Below the pieces are notes generated by a model that searched no databases, was not told the origin of the DNA, and was given only the letters and a program-made list of their open reading frames with translations. A program made the position numbers and the translations under genes. DNA of 64,000 nt from Tundrisphaera sp051175315 (GTDB taxonomy: Bacteria; Planctomycetota; Planctomycetia; Isosphaerales; Isosphaeraceae): the NCBI RefSeq assembly GCF_051175315.1, contig NZ_CP195100.1:3844001-3908000 (forward strand). Direction: 5' to 3'. This document shows, one piece after another, positions 16,198 to 24,792 of the stretch. Each line of letters opens with the position of its first letter. Within the stretch, counting starts at the first letter, position 1.

Positions 16198-17310
16198 ATG
16201 ATTGTCGGTGTCCCCAAGGAGGTCAAGTCGGACGAGTATCGGGTCGCGATGCTCCCCGTCGGGGCCGAAGAGCTGACGGCGGCCGGGCACACGGTCTTGA
16301 TCGAGGCCGGCGCGGGCCTGGGAAGCGGCATCCTCGACGGCCAGTACACGGCCGCGGGCGCGACCCTGGTTGATGATGCCGCGTCGATCTGGTCCCGGGC
16401 CGACCTGGTGGTCAAGGTCAAGGAGCCGCAGGCATCCGAGTGGCCGCACATGCGGTCGGGCCAGGTCCTGTTCACCTACTTCCACTTCGCCGCCGACGAG
16501 AAGCTGACCCGGGCCGTGATCGAGAGCGGGATCACCGCCATCGCCTACGAGACGATCCGCGACGCCCGCGGCAACCTCCCGCTGCTGACCCCCATGAGCG
16601 AGGTCGCCGGGCGGATGAGCATCCAGGAAGGGGCCAAATTCCTGGAGCGTCCCCAGGAAGGGCGGGGCATCCTGCTGGCGGGCGTCCCCGGCGTCGCGCC
16701 GGCCGAGGTCGCCGTCCTGGGCGGGGGGATCGTCGGATCCAACGCCGCGAAGGTGGCCGCCGGGCTGGGCGCCAACGTCCGCATCCTCGACATCAACCTG
16801 GATCGCCTCCGCTACCTCGACGACATCATGCCGCCGAACGTGACCACGCTCTATTCGGATCGCCACACGATCCTGGAGTCGGTCGAGCGGGCCGACCTGG
16901 TCATCGGCGCCATCCTGATCACCGGCGCCCGCGCCCCCCGATTGGTCCGCCGCTCCGACCTGGCCCGGATGAAGCCCGGCGCCGTGATCGTCGACGTCGC
17001 GATCGACCAGGGAGGCTGCTTCGAGACCAGCCGGCCGACCACCCATCGCGAGCCGACCTACGTCATCGACGGCGTCGTCCACTACTGTGTCACCAACATG
17101 CCCGGGGCGGTCGGCCGCACCAGCACCTACGCCCTGGGCAACGTGACCCTGCCCTACGTCCTCCAGATCGCCAGGTCGGGCTGGGAGGCGTTCGCAGGGT
17201 CCTCGACGGGCTTCGCCGAGGGCGTCAACATCGACCGGGGCCGCGTCACCAACGAGGCGGTCGCCTCGACGTTCGGCCTCCCTTACGTCCCTTTGTCCTC
17301 GACGCTCTGA
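16198..17310 (+). CDS. ald: Alanine dehydrogenase
   Basis: NAD-dependent enzyme that interconverts L-alanine with pyruvate and ammonia. ATG 16198 gives 370 residues, the usual length, starting 'MIVGVPKEVKSDEYRVAM'; the frame extends upstream into the tRNA gene but that part is not coding. Active-site K75 ('VVKVKEP') and H96 ('YFHFAAD') are in place. The nucleotide fold is 'VLGGGIVGSNAAKVAAGLGA' near 178-197, and 'DVAIDQGGCFETSRPTTH' is a family signature. It lies 207 bp after the tRNA on the opposite strand and is probably its own transcription unit. Confidence 0.94.
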   Translation: MIVGVPKEVKSDEYRVAMLPVGAEELTAAGHTVLIEAGAGLGSGILDGQYTAAGATLVDDAASIWSRADLVVKVKEPQASEWPHMRSGQVLFTYFHFAADEKLTRAVIESGITAIAYETIRDARGNLPLLTPMSEVAGRMSIQEGAKFLERPQEGRGILLAGVPGVAPAEVAVLGGGIVGSNAAKVAAGLGANVRILDINLDRLRYLDDIMPPNVTTLYSDRHTILESVERADLVIGAILITGARAPRLVRRSDLARMKPGAVIVDVAIDQGGCFETSRPTTHREPTYVIDGVVHYCVTNMPGAVGRTSTYALGNVTLPYVLQIARSGWEAFAGSSTGFAEGVNIDRGRVTNEAVASTFGLPYVPLSSTL

Positions 17311-17365
17311 TCACCGAGCCTCCGGCTCGATTCAACGTCCCTTCCCCAATCGGAGCGCGTCTTCC

Positions 17366-17662
17366 ATGTCCGAGATCGACGACGAGAACGTCCCCGCCAA
17401 CGAGGAAGAAGTCCTCGAACAGGCCCTGGAACTCGACACCCAGAGCCAGATCTTCCTGGAAATGCGCCGCCAGAACCTCGACCTGCTCAAGCTCTCGATC
17501 GAGGTCGCCGGGCTGGGCGGCTCGCACGGGCCCGTCAAGTCGGGTGACCTGAAGGTCGCCGTCAAGAACATCTGGGAACTCTATTCCGAGTTCTATAGCT
17601 GGATCGACCCCGAGGAATCCGAAGGGGACGACGACGAGGACGACGAGGATTACGACGGGTGA
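17366..17662 (+). CDS. Small acidic protein coupled to mtnA
   Basis: A 98-residue protein with no recognised domain. The start is strongly acidic ('MSEIDDENVPANEEEVLEQA'), the middle is helical ('IFLEMRRQNLDLLKLSIEVA') and the end is a run of Asp and Glu. The pattern suits a small cytoplasmic protein-binding partner. The last bases GTGA overlap the GTG start of mtnA, so translation is probably coupled. A DNA-mimic or metal-buffering role is possible but not supported beyond composition. Confidence 0.65.
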   Translation: MSEIDDENVPANEEEVLEQALELDTQSQIFLEMRRQNLDLLKLSIEVAGLGGSHGPVKSGDLKVAVKNIWELYSEFYSWIDPEESEGDDDEDDEDYDG

Positions 17663-18765
17663 GCACCCCCAATCAGGCCACCTCTTTCGAGACCGTGGGC
17701 TGGGTGGGCGACGCCGCGACCGGCTTCCTCCGGATGATCGACCAGACCCTGCTCCCGGTCGATTTCGTCCAGATCGATTGCCGAGACGTGCCCACCGTGC
17801 ACGAGGCCATCAAGGCGCTCCGCGTCCGCGGGGCGCCGGCCATCGGCGTCGCAGCCGGATACGGTGCGGTGGTGGGCGGCCAGGCGGCGCTCGCCAACTC
17901 GGGCGACCTGGGCGCGGTCCGCGCCGCGGTCCAGGAGGCGACCAACCACCTCCGGACCAGCCGGCCCACGGCCGTAAACCTGTTCTGGGCCCTGGACCGC
18001 ATGGATCGGGCCGCCGCGGCCTCGTCCGCGACGACAGGGCGCGCGTTCCTGGACGGGCTGCTCGAAGAGGCCCATGCCATCGCCGCGGAAGACCGGGCGA
18101 TGTGCCGGGCCATCGGCCGGTTCGGGGCCTCGCTGATCGGCCAGGGGCAGGGGGTGCTGACCCACTGCAACGCCGGGGGTCTGGCGACCGCCGACTACGG
18201 CACCGCCCTGGCCGTGATCTTCGCGGCCGTGGAGGGCGGGACCGCCCTGCGGGTCTACGCCGATGAGACCCGCCCCTTGCTCCAGGGGGCCCGCCTGACC
18301 GCGTGGGAACTCCAGAGGCGGAACATCCCGGTCACCCTGATCTGCGACAACATGGCCGCCCAGGTCATGAAGGAAAAGAAGGTCGACCTCGTGGTCGTCG
18401 GGGCCGACCGGATCGCCGCCAACGGCGATACGGCCAACAAGATCGGGACCTATGGCGTGGCGTTGCTCGCCAAGGCCCACGGCATCCCGTTCTACGTCGC
18501 GGCCCCCTCCAGCACGTTCGACCTCACGATGGCGGATGGTTCCACGATCCCGATCGAGGAACGCGACGCGCGGGAGATCACCCACGGGTTCGGCCGCGAG
18601 ACCGCTCCCCAGGGGATCGACGTCTACAACCCGGCGTTCGACGTCACCCCGGCGGAACTGATCGCGGGGATCATCACCGAGCGCGGGGTGATCAGCCCGG
18701 TCACCACCGAGAACATCCGCGCGCTGGTTGGTTCCGACGCGGCGATCTCGGCGAGCGCACGCTGA
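17659..18765 (+). CDS. mtnA: S-methyl-5-thioribose-1-phosphate isomerase (MtnA)
   Basis: Converts methylthioribose-1-phosphate to methylthioribulose-1-phosphate in methionine salvage; the fold is shared with eIF2B subunits. The protein has 368 residues from GTG, within the family range. Signatures are 'LRVRGAPAIGVAAGYG' near 54-69, the catalytic cysteine in 'LTHCNAGGLATADYGTA', and the catalytic aspartate in 'VVVGADRIAANGDTANKIGT'. It overlaps the upstream acidic protein by 4 bp and is followed by a strong hairpin. No other mtn gene is nearby. Confidence 0.94.
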   Translation: MSTPNQATSFETVGWVGDAATGFLRMIDQTLLPVDFVQIDCRDVPTVHEAIKALRVRGAPAIGVAAGYGAVVGGQAALANSGDLGAVRAAVQEATNHLRTSRPTAVNLFWALDRMDRAAAASSATTGRAFLDGLLEEAHAIAAEDRAMCRAIGRFGASLIGQGQGVLTHCNAGGLATADYGTALAVIFAAVEGGTALRVYADETRPLLQGARLTAWELQRRNIPVTLICDNMAAQVMKEKKVDLVVVGADRIAANGDTANKIGTYGVALLAKAHGIPFYVAAPSSTFDLTMADGSTIPIEERDAREITHGFGRETAPQGIDVYNPAFDVTPAELIAGIITERGVISPVTTENIRALVGSDAAISASAR

Positions 18766-18777
18766 AATGACCGAGAG

Positions 18778-18828
18778 GGCGGGAAGTGGGAGGCCACCGC
18801 GTTCACCGCGGGCCTCTCATTTCCCGCC
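18778..18828 (+). terminator. Long hairpin after mtnA
   Basis: The arms ggcgggaagtgggaggcc and ggcctctcatttcccgcc pair over 18 bp with G-U tolerance around a 15-nt loop, starting 12 bp after the mtnA stop. Only a short T pair follows. It probably ends mtnA transcription before the Dabb gene. Confidence 0.6.
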
Positions 18829-18856
18829 TTCGTTGATCCATAGAGCTAGGAGCCCG

Positions 18857-19171
18857 ATGATGCTGGCCCACAATGTCTACTTTTCGCTGCATCAGCCGAC
18901 CGAGGCCAATCGTGCCAAGCTGATCGCGGCGATGAAGACCTACCTGAACAATCATCCCGGATTGGTCTTCTTCGCCTGCGGCGTGCTGACCCCGGACCTC
19001 GCCCGGCCGGTCAACGATCGGGGCTTCGACGTGGCCCTCCACACGGTCTTTGCCACCCGGGCCGACCACGACGCCTACCAGGTGGCCCCCCGCCATCTCC
19101 AGTTCATCGCGGAGAACAAGGCGGACTGGGCCCAGGTCCGCGTCTTCGATTCCGACGTGGAATCGGCCTGA
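18857..19171 (+). CDS. Dabb-family (stress-responsive A/B barrel) protein
   Basis: A 104-residue cytoplasmic protein. Two adjacent ATGs (18857 and 18860) follow an AGGAG site; the second has the better spacing. The sequence 'LAHNVYFSLHQPTEANRAKL', then 'LVFFACGVLTPDL', 'DVALHTVFATRADHDAYQV' and 'PRHLQFIAENKADWAQVRVF' follows the beta-alpha-beta layout of the dimeric alpha+beta barrel Dabb family. Family members are mostly uncharacterised or handle small-molecule intermediates. It stands between two hairpins, suggesting a single-gene transcript. Confidence 0.85.
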   Translation: MMLAHNVYFSLHQPTEANRAKLIAAMKTYLNNHPGLVFFACGVLTPDLARPVNDRGFDVALHTVFATRADHDAYQVAPRHLQFIAENKADWAQVRVFDSDVESA

Positions 19172-20271
19172 GCCGACGCGCCGCTCCCCGGGGCGGCGAT
19201 CCGACCCACCGCGAATCGTTCGATCCGAGGACCTGGGACACCCCAGGTCCTTCGCGTCGGGCGATCGAGGTCGGTACTTCCCTCGATCTGCACGGGATGC
19301 CGGAGTCGAGGGCCATTGGCCGCTCCGAGACCATCACTCCGGGCGGCATCGATGGCCGACGGGCCATTTCGGCTCCCAACCCACGATCGACCGGGTGAGC
19401 CGGGGCGAACATGCCGCCTGTGGCGACCGGGGGGCGATGGTGAGCGGAGCCCGGTCCGAATCGGTCCCGATCTGGTCGGATCGCGGTCGCTCGTCGGAAC
19501 GACCCGACGGAAAGGTTCCTCCGCGCAAACCCGGATTCGGGACGGAGATCCCCCGACCATCGGGGCCCGGTCACGAGGGCGAAGCGACTGGTAGGGGCCG
19601 CCTCCGACTCGCTCACCGATTCGTTCGGGCCGATCGGGAGGGACATCACGGGTCGGTCGCGGGAGGGCGCCCCGCATATTCCCGGATTTCGTCGGAGAAA
19701 GGCCGAAGTTCGAGCCGGGCAAATTCCGATTATTGCTCTGGTGCTCCACGTCACCTCCTTGTAAAAGGGGCCTCATCGCGGTGATTGCGTTGCCTCCCGT
19801 TCGCGGGACCGGGTCGACCGGATGGTCGGTACCGTTCACTGGCAGGGATGTCGTCGTCGCCGCGAGACCGCCGAAGGCCCAGGGTCTCCCCTTCGCTTCG
19901 TCGCAAGGGACGCCGCGGGACCCTTCGAGCGGGACCCGACTCGTCACGATGACGGGTCGTGGGGCCTCCGACGCGAGGCCCGCCCAAGGAAGGGCCGGGG
20001 TCCCCCCCCGGCATGACCAGCACCCTCGATCTTTCCCCCGCTTCTCCCTGGTGCGTGGCCCCGAGCGATCGGCTCCGCCCCGCCGTCGGATCGTCGTCCG
20101 GTACGCCATCGCGTCCCGAACGTCGTCGGTCCCGACGCGGATGCGGCCGTCGCGTTGTCCGGCCCGAACCACGGTGGTGCCCTCGCCTCGGGCCCACCGC
20201 GAACGGCTTGCGTGCGTCCCCCTGACCGGGAGACGTCCCGGGTCGACCTGCGGGAAAGGAGTCCGTGCGGC
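19172..20271. other. 1.1-kb gene-poor interval
   Basis: No frame here reads like a protein; the open frames on both strands are Arg/Pro/Gly-rich and interrupted. An inverted repeat lies at 19228-19251. A perfect Shine-Dalgarno-like AAGGAGGTGA occurs on the minus strand at 19751-19760, but the frame after it is not protein-like. The last part (about 20200-20271) is the leader of the next gene. The interval may hold a non-coding RNA or a decayed gene; nothing specific is seen. Confidence 0.4.
19228..19251 (+). terminator. Hairpin after the Dabb gene
   Basis: Perfect 10-bp arms aggacctggg and cccaggtcct enclose a 4-nt loop, 56 bp after the Dabb stop. It is a likely terminator without a strong T-tract. 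Confidence 0.5.
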
Positions 20272-21828
20272 ATGACCATCGCCACGTTGATTCTCGCCTT
20301 GATCGCCACCCCGGCCGCCGGCCCGGGCGAGCCCATGTTGCTCGACTTCCACGCCGACTGGTGCGGCCCCTGCCGCCAGATGCGCCCCGCCGTCGATCAG
20401 CTCGTGCGGATGGGCTACCCTGTCAAGTCCGTCGACATCGACAAGTCGGCCGACCTCAAAGAACGCTATCAGGTCGAGCAGGTCCCGACCTTCATCGTGA
20501 TCGACGGTACGGGGAAGGAGCTGGCTCGCGCCATCGGTGCCCAGCCGCCTCGCGAACTCGCGACGCTCTATAACGGGGCGGTTTCCAAGGTCTCCAAACG
20601 GCCAACCCCCGAGGTCGAGCGGACGTCGAGTGCCGATCCGGACGCTTCCCCCGATGCGGGAACGGCGGAGGAACCTTCCGAGGCCTCCGAGTCGGACCTG
20701 CCGCGGCCGGTCAACCCCCGCCCGTGGGAGACCGTGGTCCGGATCAAGATGCACGTCTCGAACAATGCCCTGGTCTTCGGCTCGGGCACGATCATCTCCA
20801 GCACGCCCGACGAGTCGATCATCCTGACCTGTGCCCACATCTTCAAGGTCGATGGGCCCAGGCAGATGTCGCCATCGCAGTACAACCGCCGGATCTCCGT
20901 CGACCTGTTCGATGGCCAGCTCCACGGCCCGAACCGCCAGCAACTCCACCCGGCCCAGCTCGACATCCCCGGCGAGGCCATCGATTACGACTTCACCCAC
21001 GACGTCGGTTTGATCCGCATCCGGCCCGGCCGGCGGCTCCCGGCGTCCCGGGTGATCGGCCCGGACTGGCAGCCGAAACGCGGGCTCCAGATGTTCACGG
21101 TCGGCTGTTCCAACGGGAAGGATGCGACGGCCTGGAGCACGCAGATCCTCGAGCCGCGCGTCACGATGAGCAACTCCGCCACCACCATCAAGTGTGCGAA
21201 TCAGCCCCGGGAAGGGCGGTCCGGCGGCGGCCTCTACACGACCGACGGTTACGTCGCGGGCGTCTGCGACTTCGCCGATCCCAATGAGCACACCGGCCTC
21301 TACGCCACGCCCGGGGCGATCCACGCCCTGCTCGACCGCAACCGGATGATGGCCCTCTATCGCCCGACGACGGGACAGCCCGACCGCCTCCTGGCCTCGA
21401 ACCCCGGTCGACAGGCCGCGGGATCGGGCACGAAGTTCCGGGCCCAGTCGCCGAGCGAGGTCGAGCCCCGCCTGTCCGGGTCGATCACCCTGCCCCCGCC
21501 CGCCCTGGCCGGCGTCAAGATGCCCGAGGTGGAGCCCGGAGGCTGGAATCCCCCGGTCGCGACCCCCTCGACCCGGGTCGCCAGCAACTCGGGACGGACC
21601 CGCCCTGGCCAGCGGATCATCGAGGATGATCCCGGCGTGCCGTCGCGCACGGCCATCGCCACCGAGGCCGAGGTCGAGCCCACCGAGGAAGACCGGATCT
21701 TCGACGACCTCGCCCGCAGGCCGGAGCCGAAGGCCGAAGCACCGATCCCGGCCCGCAACTCGGGCAAGAGCAGTTGGACCCGCTCCACGCGGCAGATGCC
21801 CGACCCCGCCATGATGGCCCGACCCTGA
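20272..21828 (+). CDS. Thioredoxin-trypsin fusion, exported
   Basis: A 518-residue protein; ATG 20272 follows an AAAGGAG site. A short hydrophobic leader ('ATLILALIATPAAG') precedes a thioredoxin domain (about 20-105) with the redox motif 'WCGPC' at 30-34 and the cis-proline in 'QVPTF'. A disordered Pro/Glu/Ser linker (105-148) leads to a trypsin-like protease domain (about 150-345). That domain has a full triad: H189 in 'LTCAHIF', D244 in 'FTHDVGLIRI' and S317 in 'GRSGGGLY'. The last ~170 residues are a low-complexity Pro/Arg/Glu tail. The order of domains suggests redox-linked proteolysis or anchoring outside the cytoplasm. Both parts look catalytically intact. Confidence 0.87.
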   Translation: MTIATLILALIATPAAGPGEPMLLDFHADWCGPCRQMRPAVDQLVRMGYPVKSVDIDKSADLKERYQVEQVPTFIVIDGTGKELARAIGAQPPRELATLYNGAVSKVSKRPTPEVERTSSADPDASPDAGTAEEPSEASESDLPRPVNPRPWETVVRIKMHVSNNALVFGSGTIISSTPDESIILTCAHIFKVDGPRQMSPSQYNRRISVDLFDGQLHGPNRQQLHPAQLDIPGEAIDYDFTHDVGLIRIRPGRRLPASRVIGPDWQPKRGLQMFTVGCSNGKDATAWSTQILEPRVTMSNSATTIKCANQPREGRSGGGLYTTDGYVAGVCDFADPNEHTGLYATPGAIHALLDRNRMMALYRPTTGQPDRLLASNPGRQAAGSGTKFRAQSPSEVEPRLSGSITLPPPALAGVKMPEVEPGGWNPPVATPSTRVASNSGRTRPGQRIIEDDPGVPSRTAIATEAEVEPTEEDRIFDDLARRPEPKAEAPIPARNSGKSSWTRSTRQMPDPAMMARP

Positions 21829-21851
21829 CTCGCTGGATCGGTCACGAATCA

Positions 21852-21894
21852 CGATCGGCCCGGCGACTTCACAGCGAAATCGCCGGGCCGATCG
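21852..21894. terminator. Bidirectional terminator between convergent genes
   Basis: Perfect 15-bp arms cgatcggcccggcga and tcgccgggccgatcg enclose a 13-nt loop. It sits between the end of the thioredoxin-trypsin gene (21828) and the end of the minus-strand isomerase gene (21932). Confidence 0.7.
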
Positions 21895-21931
21895 CCATGG
21901 TGCCGCGGGCAGTCCGCGATGCGGCTCTCCC

Positions 21932-22843
21932 TCAACTGATTAACGACCGAAGCTGCTTGAGGTGGCGGGGCACGGCATCCCGGGGATCTTCCTTGCCCTC
22001 ATATTCCAGGACGACATACCCGGAGTATTTGGCGTCGCGGAGGATGTTCACGAACCGCGACAGGTCGGCCTCGACCTTCTTGCCGCCGCCGGGGCTGATC
22101 TCGGTCTTCACCTGGACGTTGACCGCGTAGGGGGCGATCTCCGCCAATTCGGCGTAGGGATCGGCCCCCTTGAAGTTGCCGGTGTCCAGGTTGACGCCGA
22201 AGTTGGGGGAGTCGACCGCCTGGACCAGCCGGAGGAGTTGCTTCGGCGTGAGGGTGATCCCGCCGTGGTTCTCCAGGCCCAGCGTCACCCCCTTCTCGAC
22301 GGCCAGGGGCAAGGTCTCCTGGATCGCCTCGATCACCCGCGCCACGGCGACATCCTCGGTGTCGCCCTTGGCCACTTGGCCGGCGAAGATCCGGATGACC
22401 GGGGCATCCAGTTCGGCGGCATTCTCCAGCCAGGTCTTGACCAGCTTGATCTGGGCCTCGCGGGCGGGGCCGGGAGGGACGCAGAAATTGTTGCCGACCG
22501 ACGTCCCCGAGATGTCCAGCCCGAGCTTGAAGGCGTGCTGCTTGAGCTTGTGGAGGTAGTCCGGCTTGACGTCGGGCGGGAAGTAATAAGAGGTCAGTTC
22601 GACGCCGTCGAGGGCGTAGTCGGCGGCGAGTTCCACGAAGTCGAACAGGTCCATCGTCGGCTTGCCGGTCTTGGGCAGGAGCGCGTCGCGGAACGAGTAG
22701 GCGGCCAGGCTCAGCTTGAGATGGCTGGGCCGGGTCCGCCCGATCGGGCCGATCGCCGAGGCGGCCCTCGGCAGGGACACGGGGCCTGCGACGCCCAGGA
22801 GGGCCGCCGCCTTGAGCAACTCGCGTCGGGAAAGCATCGCCAT
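21932..22843 (-). CDS. Tat-exported sugar phosphate isomerase/epimerase-like TIM barrel
   Basis: A 303-residue protein. ATG 22843 lies eight bases after GGAGG. The N terminus 'SRRELLKAAALLGVAGPV' is a twin-arginine signal, so the protein is exported folded. The body is a xylose-isomerase-like TIM barrel (AP endonuclease 2 family): 'KLSLAAYSFRDALL', 'GVELTSYYFPPDV', 'PVIRIFAGQ', then 'LGLENHGGI' and 'FGVNLDTGNF', which carry Glu/His/Asp metal ligands, ending at 'YVVLEYEGKEDP'. Planctomycetes have many such periplasmic paralogs, presumably for complex sugars. The substrate is unknown. It is probably a separate unit from der upstream, because a terminator lies between them. Confidence 0.85.
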   Translation of the reverse strand: MAMLSRRELLKAAALLGVAGPVSLPRAASAIGPIGRTRPSHLKLSLAAYSFRDALLPKTGKPTMDLFDFVELAADYALDGVELTSYYFPPDVKPDYLHKLKQHAFKLGLDISGTSVGNNFCVPPGPAREAQIKLVKTWLENAAELDAPVIRIFAGQVAKGDTEDVAVARVIEAIQETLPLAVEKGVTLGLENHGGITLTPKQLLRLVQAVDSPNFGVNLDTGNFKGADPYAELAEIAPYAVNVQVKTEISPGGGKKVEADLSRFVNILRDAKYSGYVVLEYEGKEDPRDAVPRHLKQLRSLIS

Positions 22844-23002
22844 CAACTCATCCTCCGATCGGGTCCGGGGACTCCGCGCCAGCCAGGATCCGATGATAGG
22901 ACACCGGTGCGGCCCCGACCAGGGAGCGTCACCGGGATCCTCCCACGCCGGGACGGTCGTGGGGCGGAGGGTCGAGATCGGGCAAGGCCACGTCGGCGCG
23001 CG

Positions 23003-23031
23003 AAAACCGCCGGCCATCGCTGGCCGGCGGT
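23003..23031 (-). terminator. Rho-independent terminator after der
   Basis: The 11-bp perfect arms accgccggcca and tggccggcggt enclose TCGC. Read on the minus strand, the stem runs into TTTTCG, a classical terminator 32 bp after the der stop codon. Confidence 0.8.
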
Positions 23032-23062
23032 CCTGGCTGGTCCGGAATCATCCCGGCGAAGG

Positions 23063-24565
23063 TCAGCCGTCCAGGTCGGTCAGCAGGTCGTTGACCTCGC
23101 GGTCCATTTCGGTCCGTCCGGCGGACACATGCGAGCCCCGTCCGGAGACGCGCGAGCCTGCATCCGCCCCGAAATCCTCGTCCGAGCGGCCGCGCCCCCC
23201 CGGTGCGTCGTAATCGGTCTGGGTCCGGGCGCGAAGGTAGAGCTTCACCGGGACATCCCGGAACGGAAGCTTCTCACGGAAGACGTTGAGCAGGTAGCGG
23301 AGATAGGTCGGGTCGAACAGCGAGGGGCTGTTGACGAACAGGACGATGGTCGGCGGGGCCGTGCCGACCTGGGTGGCATAATAGATCCGGGCATGTCGGC
23401 CGCTGCTCGACGCCGGGGGGTGGGCAGCGACCGCCTCGCGGACAACGCGGTTGAGCGTCCCGGTCCCGATCCGCTTGCCCGCCTGCTTGAACATCGACTG
23501 CGACAGGTTCAGCAGCGCCTTGACGTTCTTGCCCGTCTTGGCGGTGATGAACGCCAGGGGCATGTAGCTCATCCCGCGGAACGCATGCTGGATCGCGGTC
23601 GCATACCGATTCATCCCGGCGACGCCGCTGTTCTCGCCGGCATCGTCCATGATGAGGTCCCACTTGTTGACCACGAAGATGCACGGCTTGTACTGCTTGG
23701 CGATGTAATCCGCCATCTGCTTGTCGAGCCGCGAGATCCCCGAGGTCGGGTCGAGGAACAGCAGGACCACGTCGGCGCGGCGGATCGAGCGCTCGGCCCG
23801 GTGGACCGAGTAGAAGTCGAGGTTGTCGCGGATCTTGGCCTTTCGGCGGACGCCCGCCGTGTCGATCGCCAGGAACGGGAGGCCGTCGAGTTCGAACCGG
23901 ACGTCGACCGAGTCGCGCGTCGTTCCGGCGACCTCCGAGACGATCATCCGCTCGGCGTGGGCCAGGGTGTTGATGAAAGTCGACTTGCCGGTGTTCGGGC
24001 GGCCGACCACGGCCACCTTCATCATCTCGTCGGACGGCCGGGGCGTGTGGACGTTGGGCATCATCTCGGCGATCAGCTTCAGCAACGCGGGCTTGTTGCG
24101 ATTCTGATGCGTCGAGACGTGGATCGGGCGGCCGCGGCCGAGCTTGTAGAATTCGCCGCCGCGCTGGTCGAACTCCGGCGTGTCCGACTTGTTGATGACG
24201 AGCAGGACCGGCGTCTTCTGGATGTAGCGAAGCTTGTGCGCCACATCCTCGTCGAGCGGCATCACGCCGTCCTTGACATCGACGACGAACAGGATGAGAT
24301 CGGCCTCGTTGATGGCCGTCTCGATCTGGCGTTCCACATCCTCGGACAGGTCGTCGCGGTCGACCATGCCGATCCCGCCGGTATCGACCAGTTCGAAGTA
24401 GCGGGGATCGTCCTCGTCCCCGGCCGAGGCCAGGGTGCCGACGCGGTCCCGAGTGACCCCCGACATGTCATCAACGATCGCGATCCGGCGGCCGGCGATC
24501 CAGTTGAACAGCGAGGATTTTCCGACGTTGGGTCGGCCGACGATCACGACTTTGGGCAGGGCCAT
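23063..24565 (-). CDS. der: GTPase Der (EngA), ribosome assembly
   Basis: Essential double GTPase for 50S subunit maturation. ATG 24565 begins 'MALPKVVIVGRPNVGKSS' and gives 500 residues. The first G domain has G1 'GRPNVGKS', G3 'DTGGI' and G4 'NKSD'. The second has 'GRPNTGKS', 'DTAGV' and 'NKWD'. The KH-like C-terminal domain follows ('PTYLRYLLNVFREKLPFRD'). An unusual hydrophilic tail of about 45 residues, rich in Gly, Arg, Ser and Asp, extends past the normal end. A clear promoter lies upstream and a terminator downstream, so it is a single-gene unit. Confidence 0.96.
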   Translation of the reverse strand: MALPKVVIVGRPNVGKSSLFNWIAGRRIAIVDDMSGVTRDRVGTLASAGDEDDPRYFELVDTGGIGMVDRDDLSEDVERQIETAINEADLILFVVDVKDGVMPLDEDVAHKLRYIQKTPVLLVINKSDTPEFDQRGGEFYKLGRGRPIHVSTHQNRNKPALLKLIAEMMPNVHTPRPSDEMMKVAVVGRPNTGKSTFINTLAHAERMIVSEVAGTTRDSVDVRFELDGLPFLAIDTAGVRRKAKIRDNLDFYSVHRAERSIRRADVVLLFLDPTSGISRLDKQMADYIAKQYKPCIFVVNKWDLIMDDAGENSGVAGMNRYATAIQHAFRGMSYMPLAFITAKTGKNVKALLNLSQSMFKQAGKRIGTGTLNRVVREAVAAHPPASSSGRHARIYYATQVGTAPPTIVLFVNSPSLFDPTYLRYLLNVFREKLPFRDVPVKLYLRARTQTDYDAPGGRGRSDEDFGADAGSRVSGRGSHVSAGRTEMDREVNDLLTDLDG

Positions 24566-24682
24566 TTCCGGTACGCGTCCTTTCCCGCGAGCCCGAGTGG
24601 GTCGGCCTCGGACCTTCGAGGACCCGGCCCCGATCCGGGTCGCGGCGGCCGGAGATCGATGGCGATCGCCCGGCGACCGACT

Positions 24683-24711
24683 ATTATAGGAAAGCCGCTT
24701 CCTTCGGACAA
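24683..24711 (-). promoter_or_regulatory. Sigma-70-type promoter of der
   Basis: On the minus strand TTGTCC (24706-24711) and a perfect TATAAT (24683-24688) are separated by exactly 17 bp. This is about 118 bp upstream of the der ATG and is the best promoter match in the window. Confidence 0.7.
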
Positions 24712-24792
24712 CCGTACACAGGGTCATCCGGGCGGGATTTCGGCCGCTTCGACCTCCCGATCCAGCGGGGAGTGAATTCCGGAGGGCAGGGG

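Noticed and set aside
19747..19760. Perfect AAGGAGGTGA on the minus strand, resembling either a 16S rRNA 3' end (as its complement) or a strong start site
   Set aside because: Flanking sequence does not match 16S rRNA, the spacing to the GTG is short, and the frame that follows is Arg/Pro/Ser-rich, runs through the Dabb gene and resembles no protein.
21962..24775. Open frame of 937 codons on the plus strand opposite the isomerase and der
   Set aside because: It runs across two genes and a terminator and reads as repetitive Arg/Asp/Val shadow sequence in very GC-rich DNA.
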